This document shows, piece after piece, positions 24,492-35,153 of a stretch of DNA of 59,604 bases. The DNA lies in NCBI GenBank assembly GCA_013696965.1, contig JACCXN010000041.1, forward strand, positions 1-59,604, read 5' to 3'. This DNA is from Bacteroidota bacterium. Its GTDB lineage: Bacteria; Bacteroidota; Bacteroidia; JACCXN01. Within the stretch, counting starts at the first letter, position 1. Every line of letters starts with the position of its first letter. Both the position numbers and the translations under genes were made by a program. The notes beneath the pieces are model-generated. The model was not told the DNA's origin, ran no database searches, and was given only the letters and a program-made list of their open reading frames with translations.

Positions 24492-25547
24492 ATGGATACC
24501 AAAGAAAAAAAGATTAGCACATTTGATTCTAGTGGAATGAGCACGATTGAATCATTATTTGGATTGCCTTTTACAACTGAGGAAGCTGAAATAATCGTAA
24601 TACCTGTTCCCTGGGAAGTTACTGTTTCCTATACTGCCGGTACATCCAATGGTCCTCAAGCAATTATGAAAGCTTCTTCACAGGTTGATCTTTTTGACCC
24701 TTACCTTAAAAATGCATGGAAAATTGGTATTGCCATGATTGATTTTCCACAAGAAATTAAGGATAAAAGTGATTTTCTCAGAATAAAAGCATCGCATTAT
24801 ATTGAAAATCTTACGGATGGAACTTTAACAGAAGAAGATCCAACTTCATTAATTATTACCAAGGAAATTAATGATGCTTGCTATGAAATGAACAATTGGG
24901 TCAAACAAAAGTCTCTTGAATACCTGAATAAAAATAAATTGGTTGTTCTTTTAGGTGGTGATCATAGTACTCCTTTGGGTTTAATGCAAGCCATGGCAGA
25001 AAAATACTCCCGTTTTGGCCTTTTGCAGATTGATGCTCATGCTGACCTAAGAATAGCTTATGAAGGCTTTAAATATTCACATGCTTCAATAATCTACAAT
25101 GCGCTTGATATTAAAGAAATAGAAAAAGTAGTTCAGGTAGGAATAAGGGACTACAGCGAATCAGAGGCCCTAATCATTCAGAATTCAAAGGGCAGAATTC
25201 ATACCTTTTTTGACAGGGATATTAAACAAATGCAATATGAGGGACAATCATGGAAATCGATTTGCAATTTAATTGTTGAGCAGTTGCCTCAAAATGTTTA
25301 TTTAACTTTTGATATTGACGGCCTAGACCCAAAACTTTGTCCAAATACAGGTACTCCTGTTGCAGGGGGATTTGAATTTGAGCAAATTCTTTACCTTATA
25401 GAACAAGTTGTAGAATCCAAAAGAAAAATAATAGGCTTTGATCTGAATGAAGTAACTCCGGGAGAAGATGAGTGGGATGCTAATGTTGGCGCACGCTTGC
25501 TGTTTAGGATTGCAAACATGATGGCCAAATCAATGGGGAAATCGTGA
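24492..25547 (+). CDS. speB: Agmatinase/arginase-family ureohydrolase
   Basis: The ATG at 24492 is chosen. A TTG 12 bases upstream lies inside a -7 box and is unlikely to be a start. The protein has 351 residues with all binuclear manganese ligands of the family: GGDHST, QIDAHADLR and FDIDGLDP. The loops around SASI-like YSHASIIYN and the C-terminal DLNEVTPGEDEWDANVGAR favour the agmatinase branch, which makes putrescine and urea from agmatine, but arginase or formimidoylglutamase activity cannot be excluded. It is probably the first gene before the THX-like gene 104 bp downstream, though that gene has its own -7 box. Confidence 0.85.
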   Translation: MDTKEKKISTFDSSGMSTIESLFGLPFTTEEAEIIVIPVPWEVTVSYTAGTSNGPQAIMKASSQVDLFDPYLKNAWKIGIAMIDFPQEIKDKSDFLRIKASHYIENLTDGTLTEEDPTSLIITKEINDACYEMNNWVKQKSLEYLNKNKLVVLLGGDHSTPLGLMQAMAEKYSRFGLLQIDAHADLRIAYEGFKYSHASIIYNALDIKEIEKVVQVGIRDYSESEALIIQNSKGRIHTFFDRDIKQMQYEGQSWKSICNLIVEQLPQNVYLTFDIDGLDPKLCPNTGTPVAGGFEFEQILYLIEQVVESKRKIIGFDLNEVTPGEDEWDANVGARLLFRIANMMAKSMGKS

Positions 25548-25587
25548 AATAAAATTGCAAATACCCAATAACAGGTTGAATATTTTA

Positions 25588-25595
25588 TATATTTG
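25588..25595 (+). promoter_or_regulatory. -7 promoter box (TATATTTG) for the THX-like gene
   Basis: A perfect TAnnTTTG box, 56 bp before the ATG at 25652, implying a leader of about 50 nt. The -33 element is not clear. Confidence 0.45.
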
Positions 25596-25651
25596 CTCGA
25601 TAATCAATTAATAACAACAAAAACATTTGTTTCAAATAACAAAAAATACTT

Positions 25652-25990
25652 ATGGGAAAAGGCGATAAAAAATCGAAAAGAGGCAAAATTACCATCGGAT
25701 CTTATGGTAAGAAAAGAATGAAGAAAAATAAAATTTCTTCTGAAGCCATTGCTCCTAAATCTATAAAAAAAGCCGCCACTGCTAAATCAGTTAGTAAACC
25801 AAAAGCAGCTGAAGTTAAGGTTAGCAAACCAAAAGCAACTGAGGTAGAAGTAGAAACTGTTAAGGTTACAGAAGTTTCTGAAAAAGAAGTAAAAGCTAAA
25901 GTTGCTGCCAAGGAGGATACTGAACCCAAAACAATAAAAAAGGCCGCAAGTGTTAAAAAACCAGCAGCTAAAAAAACGACAGGTAAATAA
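25652..25990 (+). CDS. 30S ribosomal protein THX with a long Lys/Ala-rich extension
   Basis: The first 26 residues, MGKGDKKSKRGKITIGSYGK then KRMKKN, match the bacterial THX (bTHX) proteins of Bacteroidota and Thermus, which sit in the head of the small subunit. Those are usually only 25-40 residues long. Here a tail of about 85 residues follows, made of K, A, E, V and T with near-repeats (SKPKAAEVKV, SKPKATEVEV), ending in an alanine-lysine-rich segment like those of nucleoid-binding proteins (KKPAAKKTTGK). The extension may bind RNA or DNA or be disordered. A strong terminator follows. Confidence 0.8.
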   Translation: MGKGDKKSKRGKITIGSYGKKRMKKNKISSEAIAPKSIKKAATAKSVSKPKAAEVKVSKPKATEVEVETVKVTEVSEKEVKAKVAAKEDTEPKTIKKAASVKKPAAKKTTGK

Positions 25991-26028
25991 AGAATATAGT
26001 CTATTGCAATATATGTATTAATATAAAA

Positions 26029-26060
26029 AAAAGCCGGTTTCTAAAAACCGGCTTTTTTTT
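26029..26060. terminator. Bidirectional intrinsic terminator
   Basis: A 10-bp stem AAGCCGGTTT (26031-26040) with AAACCGGCTT (26045-26054) and a 4-base loop. It is preceded by a run of A and followed by a run of T, so it can serve both the THX gene (plus) and the T9SS protein gene (minus) that converge here. Confidence 0.92.
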
Positions 26061-26083
26061 ACCCTATATTTTAATTGAAGAAA

Positions 26084-28456
26084 TTAATTCTTAATCAACT
26101 TAATTATAGAATTGTTTTCACTCCCATTTATAATTTTTACGAAATAAAAACCAGCTGCAGGACAGAAATTCAGGGCAGAAGTACCTTCTTTTGAAACAAT
26201 CGCTTTTTCAAATACAATTCTACCGGTTATATCAGAAACTACAAATCTTGCTCCTGGTTGCAAATCCTCCTGCAATTTATAAACTGCATAGGTAACATCT
26301 GTAAAAGGATTAGGAAACAATGTAAGTCCACTAGCCTGAGGAGTAGCTATTTTCTTGTTATCTGTTATTAAATCTCCAGTTACTTCAAATTTATCTAAAC
26401 CAGCTTCAACTATATGACCAGGACTTGCATCAACTGCATCAAAAGAAATGGTCATTGTTGATGTAAGCGTAATAAAACTTTTCACATTATAGGTCTTTTT
26501 TATCCATGAGGAATTATTTGCAGAGGCAGAAGTAACAACCTCCAGAACAACTGTTGTTTGTCCATTATGAATCCTTACTATTAATGAATCATTTGGACCA
26601 CCTGATCCTCCTCCATTAAAAAACCACCGATAATAGCTTAATTCTGGATTTACGTAATTTGTTAAATCAAAAATCGGAGAAGTTAATACTGTTCTACCAT
26701 CATCAATATCATCTGAACCAACTGCACCTCCACCATTTCCGGTAACATAAGCTCTGTCTGAACAATCAGTAGTAACATCAGACCCAGGATTGGAAGGAGT
26801 TGAGTTCAAAAAAGTTCCTACTGGTTTGCCCCTTGCCCATTTTCCTGCTCCAGCATCTCCACTTTCAGTCCAACCAAAATTAAAGGTAAAATCATCATAA
26901 ATACCTTTTTCTAGCTGAAAATTAATAGTGTTATTCATTGTGCTAATTGCTTGTGAACTGCATGTTGTAATATAATTCCATTTCCCTGAAGTTACTTCAT
27001 AAGTTCCTGGAAGCACATTGCATTTTGAAAAATCTCCATTTACATCTGTTAAAAAATTATAACTGTTGGATGAATTTTCAACAAAGACAAAACTGTTGTT
27101 AATACCCCCAGAAGTTAACACATTCGATACATTGCCATTAAAATTCACTGTTGTTGAGCTATATAATTTTAAATCCAGTTCAGTAACAAGGCCTGCTGAA
27201 AGACTTACTCCATTTATAGTTTTACTTGTGTATCCAGGACTTGAAATACTGATATTGTAAAGACCAGGAGTTGGAATTCCTGTTTTGTAATTCCCTAAAA
27301 AGTTAGTTTTTGCAGATGCGGAAGTACCAATTATTTGAATTGTAACGTTAGACAATGGAATACCACAAAGGCTATCGGTAACAACTCCTTCCAGGTAACA
27401 AGCCCTTACATAATTTACTCCCAGAACATACAATCCCAACTCAATATCCGAAGCAAGAATGTTTCCTGAGGGTAAATAAGGATAAACGCCCCAACAACCA
27501 TTAAAACCACCACCAGATAAAGAAGGAGAAGTATCATAATTTCCAACTATTACCATGTTTTCAGGCCTGTTTCCATCCACAACTGCAACACCATCACGGT
27601 ACCATGAGGTTACTGCAAAATCATTTAAAACATAAGTGTTGTGAACCATAGAATTGGAACCAGGATTTGATTGTACTCTTCCTAATTCTTTAATATTTGA
27701 AACATCTGAAACATCATATGAGGTAAGAAAAGAATTATCCACTTCATCTGTAGTAAATAAGGTTTTGCTGTTATCGGATAACCAGGTATTATGAGTGAAA
27801 TTATTCGGAGTGTTTTGTGTCTCTACCAATACCGGATTAGATTTATTGGCAACGTTTATGGCTGAAAAATATCCTGCATAAACGTGGCTTCCCCATAAAG
27901 TATCATTTCTTACTATTCCATCATGAATGTAATTTGTATTGTACTGCCCAACATAATTAGGATTCCATGGATCATTAAGGTTAGCAATAATGGCTCCTCC
28001 ATTAGCAAGATTACTGCCATAAAGATAGATGTAACCATTATCAATATGTAAGGCATGAATAGTACTTAACTGTCCTTGGATTGCTCCGTTTCCTGACCAG
28101 GTTTTATAGGTTACTGTATTTGGTAAATTACTTAAATTTACTATAACCAGGCCTCCTCCTCCCTCGGTTGTAACATATGCATAATTTTGGTGCGTTCTTA
28201 CTTCTCTCCATATGGATTGTGGACCAGGAATATTTTGCTTTAAAATAGGATTAACTGGATCAGTAACGTCAATAATAGACATTCCCACGGAAGTGCCAAC
28301 CAATGCATATTCTCTGCCTCCTGCTGAATATCCCCATAAATTTGCCAATTCTACTCCTGCAGGAAAAGTGTATTTTGATTTGAAGCTCATATTTAATTGA
28401 GCATAACTAATAGAACCAACTGCAATAAAAAATAATAATGTAACAAGTCTTCTCAT
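26084..28456 (-). CDS. T9SS-sorted choice-of-anchor B family protein
   Basis: A 790-residue exported protein with a signal peptide (residues 1-19, ending SYA). The N-terminal 340 residues have LVIVD-type beta-propeller repeats of the choice-of-anchor B family (WGYSAGGREYALVGT, SIIDVTDPVNP, HDGIVRNDTLWGSHVYAG, CWGVYPYLPSGNILASD). A carboxypeptidase-regulatory-like beta domain follows (about 350-425), then a region with MAM/jelly-roll-like features. The end is a T9SS C-terminal domain (TLFPNPFTDVTY ... GFYFVKIINGSE ... IKLIKN). It should be released or attached at the cell surface. A shorter paralogue lies at 47911-49311. Confidence 0.9.
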   Translation of the reverse strand: MRRLVTLLFFIAVGSISYAQLNMSFKSKYTFPAGVELANLWGYSAGGREYALVGTSVGMSIIDVTDPVNPILKQNIPGPQSIWREVRTHQNYAYVTTEGGGGLVIVNLSNLPNTVTYKTWSGNGAIQGQLSTIHALHIDNGYIYLYGSNLANGGAIIANLNDPWNPNYVGQYNTNYIHDGIVRNDTLWGSHVYAGYFSAINVANKSNPVLVETQNTPNNFTHNTWLSDNSKTLFTTDEVDNSFLTSYDVSDVSNIKELGRVQSNPGSNSMVHNTYVLNDFAVTSWYRDGVAVVDGNRPENMVIVGNYDTSPSLSGGGFNGCWGVYPYLPSGNILASDIELGLYVLGVNYVRACYLEGVVTDSLCGIPLSNVTIQIIGTSASAKTNFLGNYKTGIPTPGLYNISISSPGYTSKTINGVSLSAGLVTELDLKLYSSTTVNFNGNVSNVLTSGGINNSFVFVENSSNSYNFLTDVNGDFSKCNVLPGTYEVTSGKWNYITTCSSQAISTMNNTINFQLEKGIYDDFTFNFGWTESGDAGAGKWARGKPVGTFLNSTPSNPGSDVTTDCSDRAYVTGNGGGAVGSDDIDDGRTVLTSPIFDLTNYVNPELSYYRWFFNGGGSGGPNDSLIVRIHNGQTTVVLEVVTSASANNSSWIKKTYNVKSFITLTSTMTISFDAVDASPGHIVEAGLDKFEVTGDLITDNKKIATPQASGLTLFPNPFTDVTYAVYKLQEDLQPGARFVVSDITGRIVFEKAIVSKEGTSALNFCPAAGFYFVKIINGSENNSIIKLIKN

Positions 28457-28528
28457 AGTGCCTTTTTTTAGATAGAAAGTAAAAGTAAGGTAATTACTTT
28501 AAAAAAAAGACTAGAAATATCTTTATTA

Positions 28529-31240
28529 TTACAAGTCTAAGCCTAATTGAATCTGGCTTGAATCTTTTTTGTCTTCATTATTTTTCTTTTTATTCATACT
28601 GGGTAATTCTATTTTTGAAATATCAGTACCTGATACTCCTTTAACTGGCTTTTGTTTGTCAGAATCCTTTGGTTGGGTATCCATTTCTGGTTCTGGTTCT
28701 GATTCGCTTTCAGGTTCAGTTTCCTGCTCTTCGGAAACAATTAAATTAATTTCTTTTACTTTATTGATAGTAAGTCTTTTGCCCTTTGCCTTTTCTCCTT
28801 TTACTCCAATAAAATCATTCAGGTTTATTTGTTCATTATTGAGTTCTTTATCCTTGCTTTTGGCATAACGAATTTCAATTTGAGGTATTGAAACGGTAGT
28901 GATTAATTCAAGATTAGATCCCGGAGTTTCACTAATGAAAAGTATTTTCTTGTCCAAAGATTCTATATTGAATCTTTTTACGTAAAACTCCTTTTTCTCC
29001 CCTTCCAAATATATAGCCGTTAACACTTTTTGGGCATAAAACTTCTCTATTAATACCATTTCATCATCAAAACGAGTGGATAGATCAAAAGAATTTAATT
29101 TGTATTCTCCCAAAGAAGTAATTGTAAGAATTTTATCATCTGCCCCAAAACTGCCAAGATAAGTACCCCTACCCTCATCATTCAATCGTTGAACTGTATC
29201 ATCAAACCAAATTTTACGTGCCCCAAGTGATGAAACTCCTTGTTGTTTTTGCACTATTTTTTTTATGGGAAATTTGGTTACAGTATTTCCTTGAGAAGCC
29301 CTTCCTTTAATTGCCAACTCACCTAAATCTATATCAAAAAACAGCTTTTTTAGTTTCGGTTTTGGTTTAAGGTGAACGGTTAAAACCTCAGCTTCACCGT
29401 TAGGATTAGCCGTAAAATAGAGTACTGAAGATGCTTTAGTACCTTTTGTTAAATCGTATACCTTATCTCTGGTGACTCCGGTAACTGCAAACCTTTTCAT
29501 TAGAATTGCACCCTTGGGGCCATCCTGGTAAATTAAATTATAGACTGTACGGGTATCGTTCTTTTTAAATATGTCAATATGGATAATGTCTTTTCCCACA
29601 AAAGCCTTATCAGCAATTTTTGTTACCACAAGAGAACCATCAGCTCTGAAAACTATTACATCATCAAGATCGGAGCAATCGCACACAAATTCATCGCGTC
29701 TTAATCCGAAACCGGCAAATCCATCTTCACGGTTAACATAAAGTTTTACATTGTCTGCAGCCACTTGTGAAGCTACAATAGTATCAAAAGATTTTATTTC
29801 CGTTTTCCGCTCCCTACCTTTACCATATTTCTTTTTCAGATTTTTATAGTATTCAATTGCATAATCCACAATTGTGTCAAGGTTTTTCTGTACCTCAAGC
29901 ATTTCATCCTCTATTCCTTTTATATGATCATCAGCCTTAAAGGAATCAAATTTTGAAATACGTTTGATTTTTATTTCTGTAAGCCTAAGTATATCATCTC
30001 TTGTAATTTCTCTTTTAAAAAGTTTCTTGAAGGGCTTTAATCCTGTATCTATAGCTTGAATTACAGCTTCCCAGGTTTCGCACTCTTCAATTTTACGGTA
30101 AATTCTTTTTTCAATGAATATTTTCTCCAGAGATGAAAAATGCCAGCCTGATTCCAGTTCGGACATTCGTATCATCAATTCTTGCTTTAGCAAATCCACC
30201 GTTCTCCTGGTGGCCTCTTTAAGCATTCCTTCAACGCCAATAAAACGAGGCTTATCTTCAAAAATAACACCAGCATTTGGGGATATTGAGGATTCACAGG
30301 AGGTAAATGCATACAATGCATCTATGGTTTTATCAGGGGAAATTCCAGCCTGAAGATGAATGATTATTTCAACAAATTCTGCAGTGTTATCTTCAACTTT
30401 CCTTATCTTGATCTTACCCTTATCGTTGGCTGTTAAAATAGAATCAATCAGTGTGGAGGTAGTTGTTCCAAAAGGAATTTCTGTAATTACAAGTGTTTTT
30501 TTATCAAGGGCAGAAATTTTTGCTCTAACCCTTATCTTTCCTCCCCTTAATCCATCATTATAGGAGGATGCATCCATCATTCCACCAGTTGGGAAATCAG
30601 GAACCAGATATACTTTCTTTCCCCTTAAAACATCAATGGATCCATCTATTAGTTCATTGAAATTATGAGGTAAGATCTTACATGCCAATCCAACGGCAAT
30701 ACCCTCAACACCTTGTGCCAATAAAAGAGGGAACTTAACCGGTAGGGTAACCGGTTCTTTGTTCCTGCCATCATAACTTGATTGCCATAAAGTTGTCTTT
30801 GGATTAAATACAACCTCAAGTGCAAATTTAGATAAACGAGCCTCAATGTACCTTGGAGCAGCAGCACTATCTCCAGTTAATATATTACCCCAGTTTCCCT
30901 GAGTGTCAATCAAAATATCCTTCTGACCTATTTGAACCATGGCATCAGCAATAGATGCATCTCCATGAGGATGGAATTTCATGGTATTACCAATTACATT
31001 GGCAACCTTATTATAGCGCCCATCTTCTAATTCGTTCAGTGAGTGCAAAATTCTTCTATGCACCGGTTTAAGTCCATCCTCCAAAGCAGGTACCGCACGT
31101 TCCAATATAACATAAGAGGCATAATCCAGGAACCAGTCTTTATACATACCCGCTACATGCACTACATTGTGCATATCTTTGTCTTCCTCACCCTGTGTAT
31201 TATCCACAGGCTCTATTTCATTTTCTTCGTTTTCTATCAT
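28529..31240 (-). CDS. parC: DNA topoisomerase IV subunit A
   Basis: A 903-residue type IIA topoisomerase A subunit. The winged-helix core contains KPVHRRILH (58-66), HPHGDASI (90-97) and the catalytic tyrosine Y131 in AAAPRYIEARL. The tower and coiled-coil region follow. The C-terminal part has weak beta-pinwheel blades and ends in an acidic, low-complexity tail (ESESEPEPE). It starts 18 bp after parE, so the two form an operon. It cuts and passes duplex DNA, mainly to unlink replicated chromosomes. The acidic N-terminal 25 residues precede the normal family start. Confidence 0.95.
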   Translation of the reverse strand: MIENEENEIEPVDNTQGEEDKDMHNVVHVAGMYKDWFLDYASYVILERAVPALEDGLKPVHRRILHSLNELEDGRYNKVANVIGNTMKFHPHGDASIADAMVQIGQKDILIDTQGNWGNILTGDSAAAPRYIEARLSKFALEVVFNPKTTLWQSSYDGRNKEPVTLPVKFPLLLAQGVEGIAVGLACKILPHNFNELIDGSIDVLRGKKVYLVPDFPTGGMMDASSYNDGLRGGKIRVRAKISALDKKTLVITEIPFGTTTSTLIDSILTANDKGKIKIRKVEDNTAEFVEIIIHLQAGISPDKTIDALYAFTSCESSISPNAGVIFEDKPRFIGVEGMLKEATRRTVDLLKQELMIRMSELESGWHFSSLEKIFIEKRIYRKIEECETWEAVIQAIDTGLKPFKKLFKREITRDDILRLTEIKIKRISKFDSFKADDHIKGIEDEMLEVQKNLDTIVDYAIEYYKNLKKKYGKGRERKTEIKSFDTIVASQVAADNVKLYVNREDGFAGFGLRRDEFVCDCSDLDDVIVFRADGSLVVTKIADKAFVGKDIIHIDIFKKNDTRTVYNLIYQDGPKGAILMKRFAVTGVTRDKVYDLTKGTKASSVLYFTANPNGEAEVLTVHLKPKPKLKKLFFDIDLGELAIKGRASQGNTVTKFPIKKIVQKQQGVSSLGARKIWFDDTVQRLNDEGRGTYLGSFGADDKILTITSLGEYKLNSFDLSTRFDDEMVLIEKFYAQKVLTAIYLEGEKKEFYVKRFNIESLDKKILFISETPGSNLELITTVSIPQIEIRYAKSKDKELNNEQINLNDFIGVKGEKAKGKRLTINKVKEINLIVSEEQETEPESESEPEPEMDTQPKDSDKQKPVKGVSGTDISKIELPSMNKKKNNEDKKDSSQIQLGLDL

Positions 31241-31258
31241 TTCTCAAATAATGTGTAA

Positions 31259-33100
31259 TTATTCCTCCACCAAATCTTTTTCAACTTTAAGATTATCAAT
31301 AATAAATTCCTGGCGTTCGGGTGTATTCTTACCCATATAAAAGCTAAGAAAAGCACTTATTGAAGTATCCTTTCCGATAATTACCGGGTCAAGTCTAATA
31401 TCTTTTCCTATAAAATTTTTAAATTCATCAGGTGATATCTCCCCAAGTCCTTTAAATCGGGTTATTTCAGGTTTAGGCCCTAATTTGGCTACAGCTTCCC
31501 TTCTTGCCTCCTCTGAATAGCAGTAAATTGTCTCCTTTTTATTTCTAACCCTGAAAAGAGGTGTTTGGAGTATATATAAATGTCCATTTTTTATTACTTC
31601 GGGAAAAAATTGCAAAAAGAAAGTAATTAGTAACAAGCGTATATGCATCCCATCCACATCCGCATCAGTTGCAATTACTACATTGTTGTACCTTATTTCC
31701 TCAACACCTTCCTCAATATTCAAGGCAGCTTGAAGCAAGTTGAATTCTTCATTTTCATAAACTATCTTTTTTGTAAGCCCGTAACAATTAAGGGGTTTTC
31801 CCTTTAAACTAAACACGGCCTGAGTATTCACATCCCTTGATTTGGTTATAGAACCACTTGCAGAATCTCCCTCAGTAATAAACAAGGTAGTGTTTAACCG
31901 TAGTTCATGATTTGTATTGCAGTGAGCCCTGCAGTCCCTTAATTTTTTATTGTGCAAACTGGCCTTCTTCGCCCTCTCCCTGGCAAGCTTTTTAACTCCC
32001 GCCATTTCCTTACGCTCCTTTTCCGACATTACTATTTTTCTAAAAATAGCTTCAGCTGTTTCTGGATTTTTATGTAAAAAATTATCAAGTTCTGTTTTAA
32101 GGAAATCCTGAATAAATGCTCTCACACTTGGCCCCTTTGGTCCCATATCCTGTGAGCCTAGTTTTGTTTTTGTTTGAGACTCAAACACAGGCTCTTGAAC
32201 TTTTATACTGATTGCGGCAATAATGGATGAACGCACATCAACAGCATCAAAATCTTTTTTATAAAACTCCCTCATTGTTTTTACAACAGCCTCTCTGAAT
32301 GCACCTTGATGTGTTCCTCCTTGAGTTGTATGCTGTCCGTTTACAAAAGAATAATATTGCTCCCCATAGGAATTTCCATGGGTTAAAGCCACTTCTATAT
32401 CCTCCCCTAAAAGATGAATAATTGGATATTCAATGGTTTCACTTAAGTTTTCAGTCAAAAGATCAAGCAGTCCATTCTCTGAATGAAACTTGTTTCCGTT
32501 GTAATGTATGGTAAGGCCAGTATTCAGGTAAGCATAATTCCAAAGCATACGCTCAATGTATTGAGGCACAAATCTGTAATTTATAAATATGCTTTCATCA
32601 GGTGTAAATGTTACAATAGTTCCGTGAGTTATGGTTGTATCCTGTAGTTTATGGTCTTCTGTTAAAAATCCTTTTTCAAATTCCGCAATTTTTGTTTTTC
32701 CATCCCTTACCGATTGAATTTTAAAATGCGATGACAATGCATTCACAGCCTTTGTTCCTACTCCATTAAGACCTACTGATTTTTGAAATGCCTTTGAATC
32801 ATACTTGGCACCGGTATTTATTTTTGAAACACAATCTATAACTTTTCCCAATGGAACCCCTCTACCATAATCCCTTACAGTTACTTTTTTTTCCTTTATG
32901 GTTATTTCTATTTTTTTACCATAACCCATCATATACTCATCAATGCAATTATCTATCACTTCTTTTAGTAGCAAATAAATGCCATCATCCTGAGATGATC
33001 CATCTCCTAATTTACCAATATACATACCAGGACGAAGCCTTATATGCTCTTTCCAGTCTAGTGACCGGATACTGTCTTCATTATAATTATTTTCAACCAT
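31259..33100 (-). CDS. parE: DNA topoisomerase IV subunit B
   Basis: A 613-residue GHKL ATPase/Toprim protein. It has RLRPGMYIG (21-29), [10 protein letters not shown] (49-58, ATP-binding asparagine), [22 protein letters not shown], the ATP-lid QTTQGGTHQ-like segment, and in Toprim EGDSASG and [13 protein letters not shown]. The length matches the shorter Bacteroidota ParE. It is the first gene of the parE-parC operon. Only minor parts of the upstream 394-bp region look like promoter sequence. Confidence 0.96.
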   Translation of the reverse strand: MVENNYNEDSIRSLDWKEHIRLRPGMYIGKLGDGSSQDDGIYLLLKEVIDNCIDEYMMGYGKKIEITIKEKKVTVRDYGRGVPLGKVIDCVSKINTGAKYDSKAFQKSVGLNGVGTKAVNALSSHFKIQSVRDGKTKIAEFEKGFLTEDHKLQDTTITHGTIVTFTPDESIFINYRFVPQYIERMLWNYAYLNTGLTIHYNGNKFHSENGLLDLLTENLSETIEYPIIHLLGEDIEVALTHGNSYGEQYYSFVNGQHTTQGGTHQGAFREAVVKTMREFYKKDFDAVDVRSSIIAAISIKVQEPVFESQTKTKLGSQDMGPKGPSVRAFIQDFLKTELDNFLHKNPETAEAIFRKIVMSEKERKEMAGVKKLARERAKKASLHNKKLRDCRAHCNTNHELRLNTTLFITEGDSASGSITKSRDVNTQAVFSLKGKPLNCYGLTKKIVYENEEFNLLQAALNIEEGVEEIRYNNVVIATDADVDGMHIRLLLITFFLQFFPEVIKNGHLYILQTPLFRVRNKKETIYCYSEEARREAVAKLGPKPEITRFKGLGEISPDEFKNFIGKDIRLDPVIIGKDTSISAFLSFYMGKNTPERQEFIIDNLKVEKDLVEE

Positions 33101-33494
33101 TTGATTTTGTCAGTCTTAAAATATGCTAACTGTGCGGAGTATAGCCTGTAAAACTAACAATTTATGTTACTCATAATGGACTACCTTGTGCATAATTATC
33201 AACAGCTTTTTAACGGTTATTTCAAGGGCATTAGTATTGAATTAGTTCAAATGGCTTTAGAGGTACAGTTTTTAAATGCAATTATTTGATTTCTTTGATT
33301 TGAAATAGCCATGCACGAACCGTTCACAAACGCTAATGAATATAACATGGCAAATTATATACATATGAAAATAATGGATCTTGTAATAATTATTTATATT
33401 GTAATGAATGACATTTTTAAACAGAAAAAATCGGTAAATTTGTGGGATAAAGTTATTTAAAGAGAACGATAAAATAGTATTAAAACAATATACC
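33101..33494. other. Divergent intergenic region between parE and the universal stress gene
   Basis: No gene is visible in these 394 bases. A plus-strand -7 box TAAATTTG lies at 33435-33442, about 53 bp before the stress-protein ATG. The parE promoter must also lie here, but no perfect minus-strand box was found. Confidence 0.5.
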
Positions 33495-34337
33495 ATGAAA
33501 AAGATACTTGTTCCTGCTGATTTCTCCCCAACGGCAGAAAATGCAATGAAATATGCCATAAATTTTGCTAAAAAATTCCAGGCTGAAATTGTTTTTTTCT
33601 ACTCCAGTCATATTCCTGTAATTACACCTGGTATTCATGCTGAGGCATATGAAGAAATGGTTGAAAAAGAGATGATAAATCATAAAAATAAACTTGAACA
33701 CCTAACAAGTGAACTTTGTGAGAAAGCAGGCTTTGAAAAAGACAGTTATACTTCAATTGTTGGCAGTGGATTTGCAGGAGATGAAATTCCGGAGATTGTT
33801 CAAAAACAAAATTGCGATTTAATTATTATGGGAACTACCGGTGCAGGCGGACTTAAGAAATTATTTGGAAGCATAACCTATCACATCATAAAATTAAGCA
33901 CTACACCAGTTATTGCTATTCCAGATGGTTTCCCTTCCCATGTAATGCCTACCAAAATTGTTTTGGCTACCGATTATAAAGGTCCAATACCTCATATGGA
34001 ATTGCTTCAGGAAATTTCCCTGGTTAACAATTCTGATTTATTGATTTTCAATGTTCAAAAAGAGCAGGAATATTCCCCCTCAATTGAAGAAGCTATTCAA
34101 GGTTTGGCAATTGAAGATGCTGTAAAATCAGTTAATCACTCCTACCATTTTTCTGTTGATGATAATGTAACAGAGTCAATTAAGGATTTTACAGAAAAAG
34201 AAAATGCAAATTTATTGGTAATAATACCACATGAACACGACTTTTTTGAAAGAATTTTTGGCATAAGCACTACAAAGGAACTTGCGCATTCTGCAAATAT
34301 TCCATTGTTTATTATTACAGAAAACACTAAAAAATAA
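33495..34337 (+). CDS. Tandem universal stress protein
   Basis: A 280-residue protein with two UspA domains (about 1-145 and 150-278). Domain 1 begins KKILVPADFSPTAENA and has the ATP-binding loop GTTGAGGLKKLFGS (112-125). Domain 2 is more diverged and lacks a full glycine loop, so only the first half likely binds nucleotide. The family responds to starvation or redox stress. It is followed 54 bp later by an outer-membrane-like gene on the same strand. Confidence 0.93.
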   Translation: MKKILVPADFSPTAENAMKYAINFAKKFQAEIVFFYSSHIPVITPGIHAEAYEEMVEKEMINHKNKLEHLTSELCEKAGFEKDSYTSIVGSGFAGDEIPEIVQKQNCDLIIMGTTGAGGLKKLFGSITYHIIKLSTTPVIAIPDGFPSHVMPTKIVLATDYKGPIPHMELLQEISLVNNSDLLIFNVQKEQEYSPSIEEAIQGLAIEDAVKSVNHSYHFSVDDNVTESIKDFTEKENANLLVIIPHEHDFFERIFGISTTKELAHSANIPLFIITENTKK

Positions 34338-34391
34338 AAAGAGGCTTCGTCTTTAAAATTTGAATTAAAGTGATTTTCTTGAAAAGAATTT

Positions 34392-35153
34392 ATGAATAAA
34401 GGAATATTAATTGTTTTCATTTTTTATTTCTTCCCGGCTTTTCCGGTATTGAGAGCTGAGGTTTTTTTGCTGAAAAAAGAAATTACAATCTCTAATGAAC
34501 ATGTATACCTACAATTCAGCCCTTTTGAATTCCCAAACTATGTTTTTAACGAAAATAGCACTGAAAATAATGGCCAAGTTATACGAAGTGAAGGCTACCT
34601 CCTGAAAAAACATCTTGAAAACCAGGACAAAAAACAAGCAAAAAACGTTTTGCAACTCAACTTAATTCCCCTTGCTTTTACTTCTTTCAATCTCTTTTAT
34701 GAACGAAAAGCATTTAGCAATGCTTCCTTTGTTATGGGTTTTAATTATTACTTATCAAAAAGAAATTTTTTTAAATACTATAATTCTAAATGGTTTTCAA
34801 CCACAATTGATTTCAGATGGTATTTTTCAAAACAGGAATTAAGTGGTTTGTATATAAGTCCTTACTTAAAATACAGGTATATCATTGATTTTGATATTGT
34901 TAACTATCTTCCCGATCCATCTGGTGCTTCAAGCATTGAAACTCCTGTTCAGGACGAACATTGGCATTATGCCGGAATGGGAATAACAACCGGCTATCAG
35001 AAAGTTTTCAACACGGGATTTACTCTTGGGTTTCTTTTAGGTGGTGGATATTATCCAATAGTAGTTTTAAGAACTATAAATCCTGAATATACCATCAATA
35101 AAGGTTTAAGAACAGAATTAAGAGCAGGACTTACTGCTGGCTTCGCATTTTAA
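34392..35153 (+). CDS. Predicted outer-membrane protein
   Basis: A 253-residue protein with a signal peptide (hydrophobic to about 20, ending RAE). The C-terminal 170 residues have alternating strands typical of small beta-barrels (LQLNLIPLAFTSFNLFYERK, TIDFRWYFSKQELSGLYISPYLKYRY, FTLGFLLGGGYY) and end in phenylalanine. It resembles DUF3575-like proteins of Bacteroidota. The role is unknown. It probably shares the transcript of the stress protein. Confidence 0.75.
   Translation: MNKGILIVFIFYFFPAFPVLRAEVFLLKKEITISNEHVYLQFSPFEFPNYVFNENSTENNGQVIRSEGYLLKKHLENQDKKQAKNVLQLNLIPLAFTSFNLFYERKAFSNASFVMGFNYYLSKRNFFKYYNSKWFSTTIDFRWYFSKQELSGLYISPYLKYRYIIDFDIVNYLPDPSGASSIETPVQDEHWHYAGMGITTGYQKVFNTGFTLGFLLGGGYYPIVVLRTINPEYTINKGLRTELRAGLTAGFAF

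Noticed and set aside
31198-31208. DnaA-box-like TTATCCACA inside parC, and TTATCAACA near 33190
   Set aside because: Single isolated matches, one of them in coding sequence. No cluster, no AT-rich unwinding element and no dnaA nearby, so not an origin.
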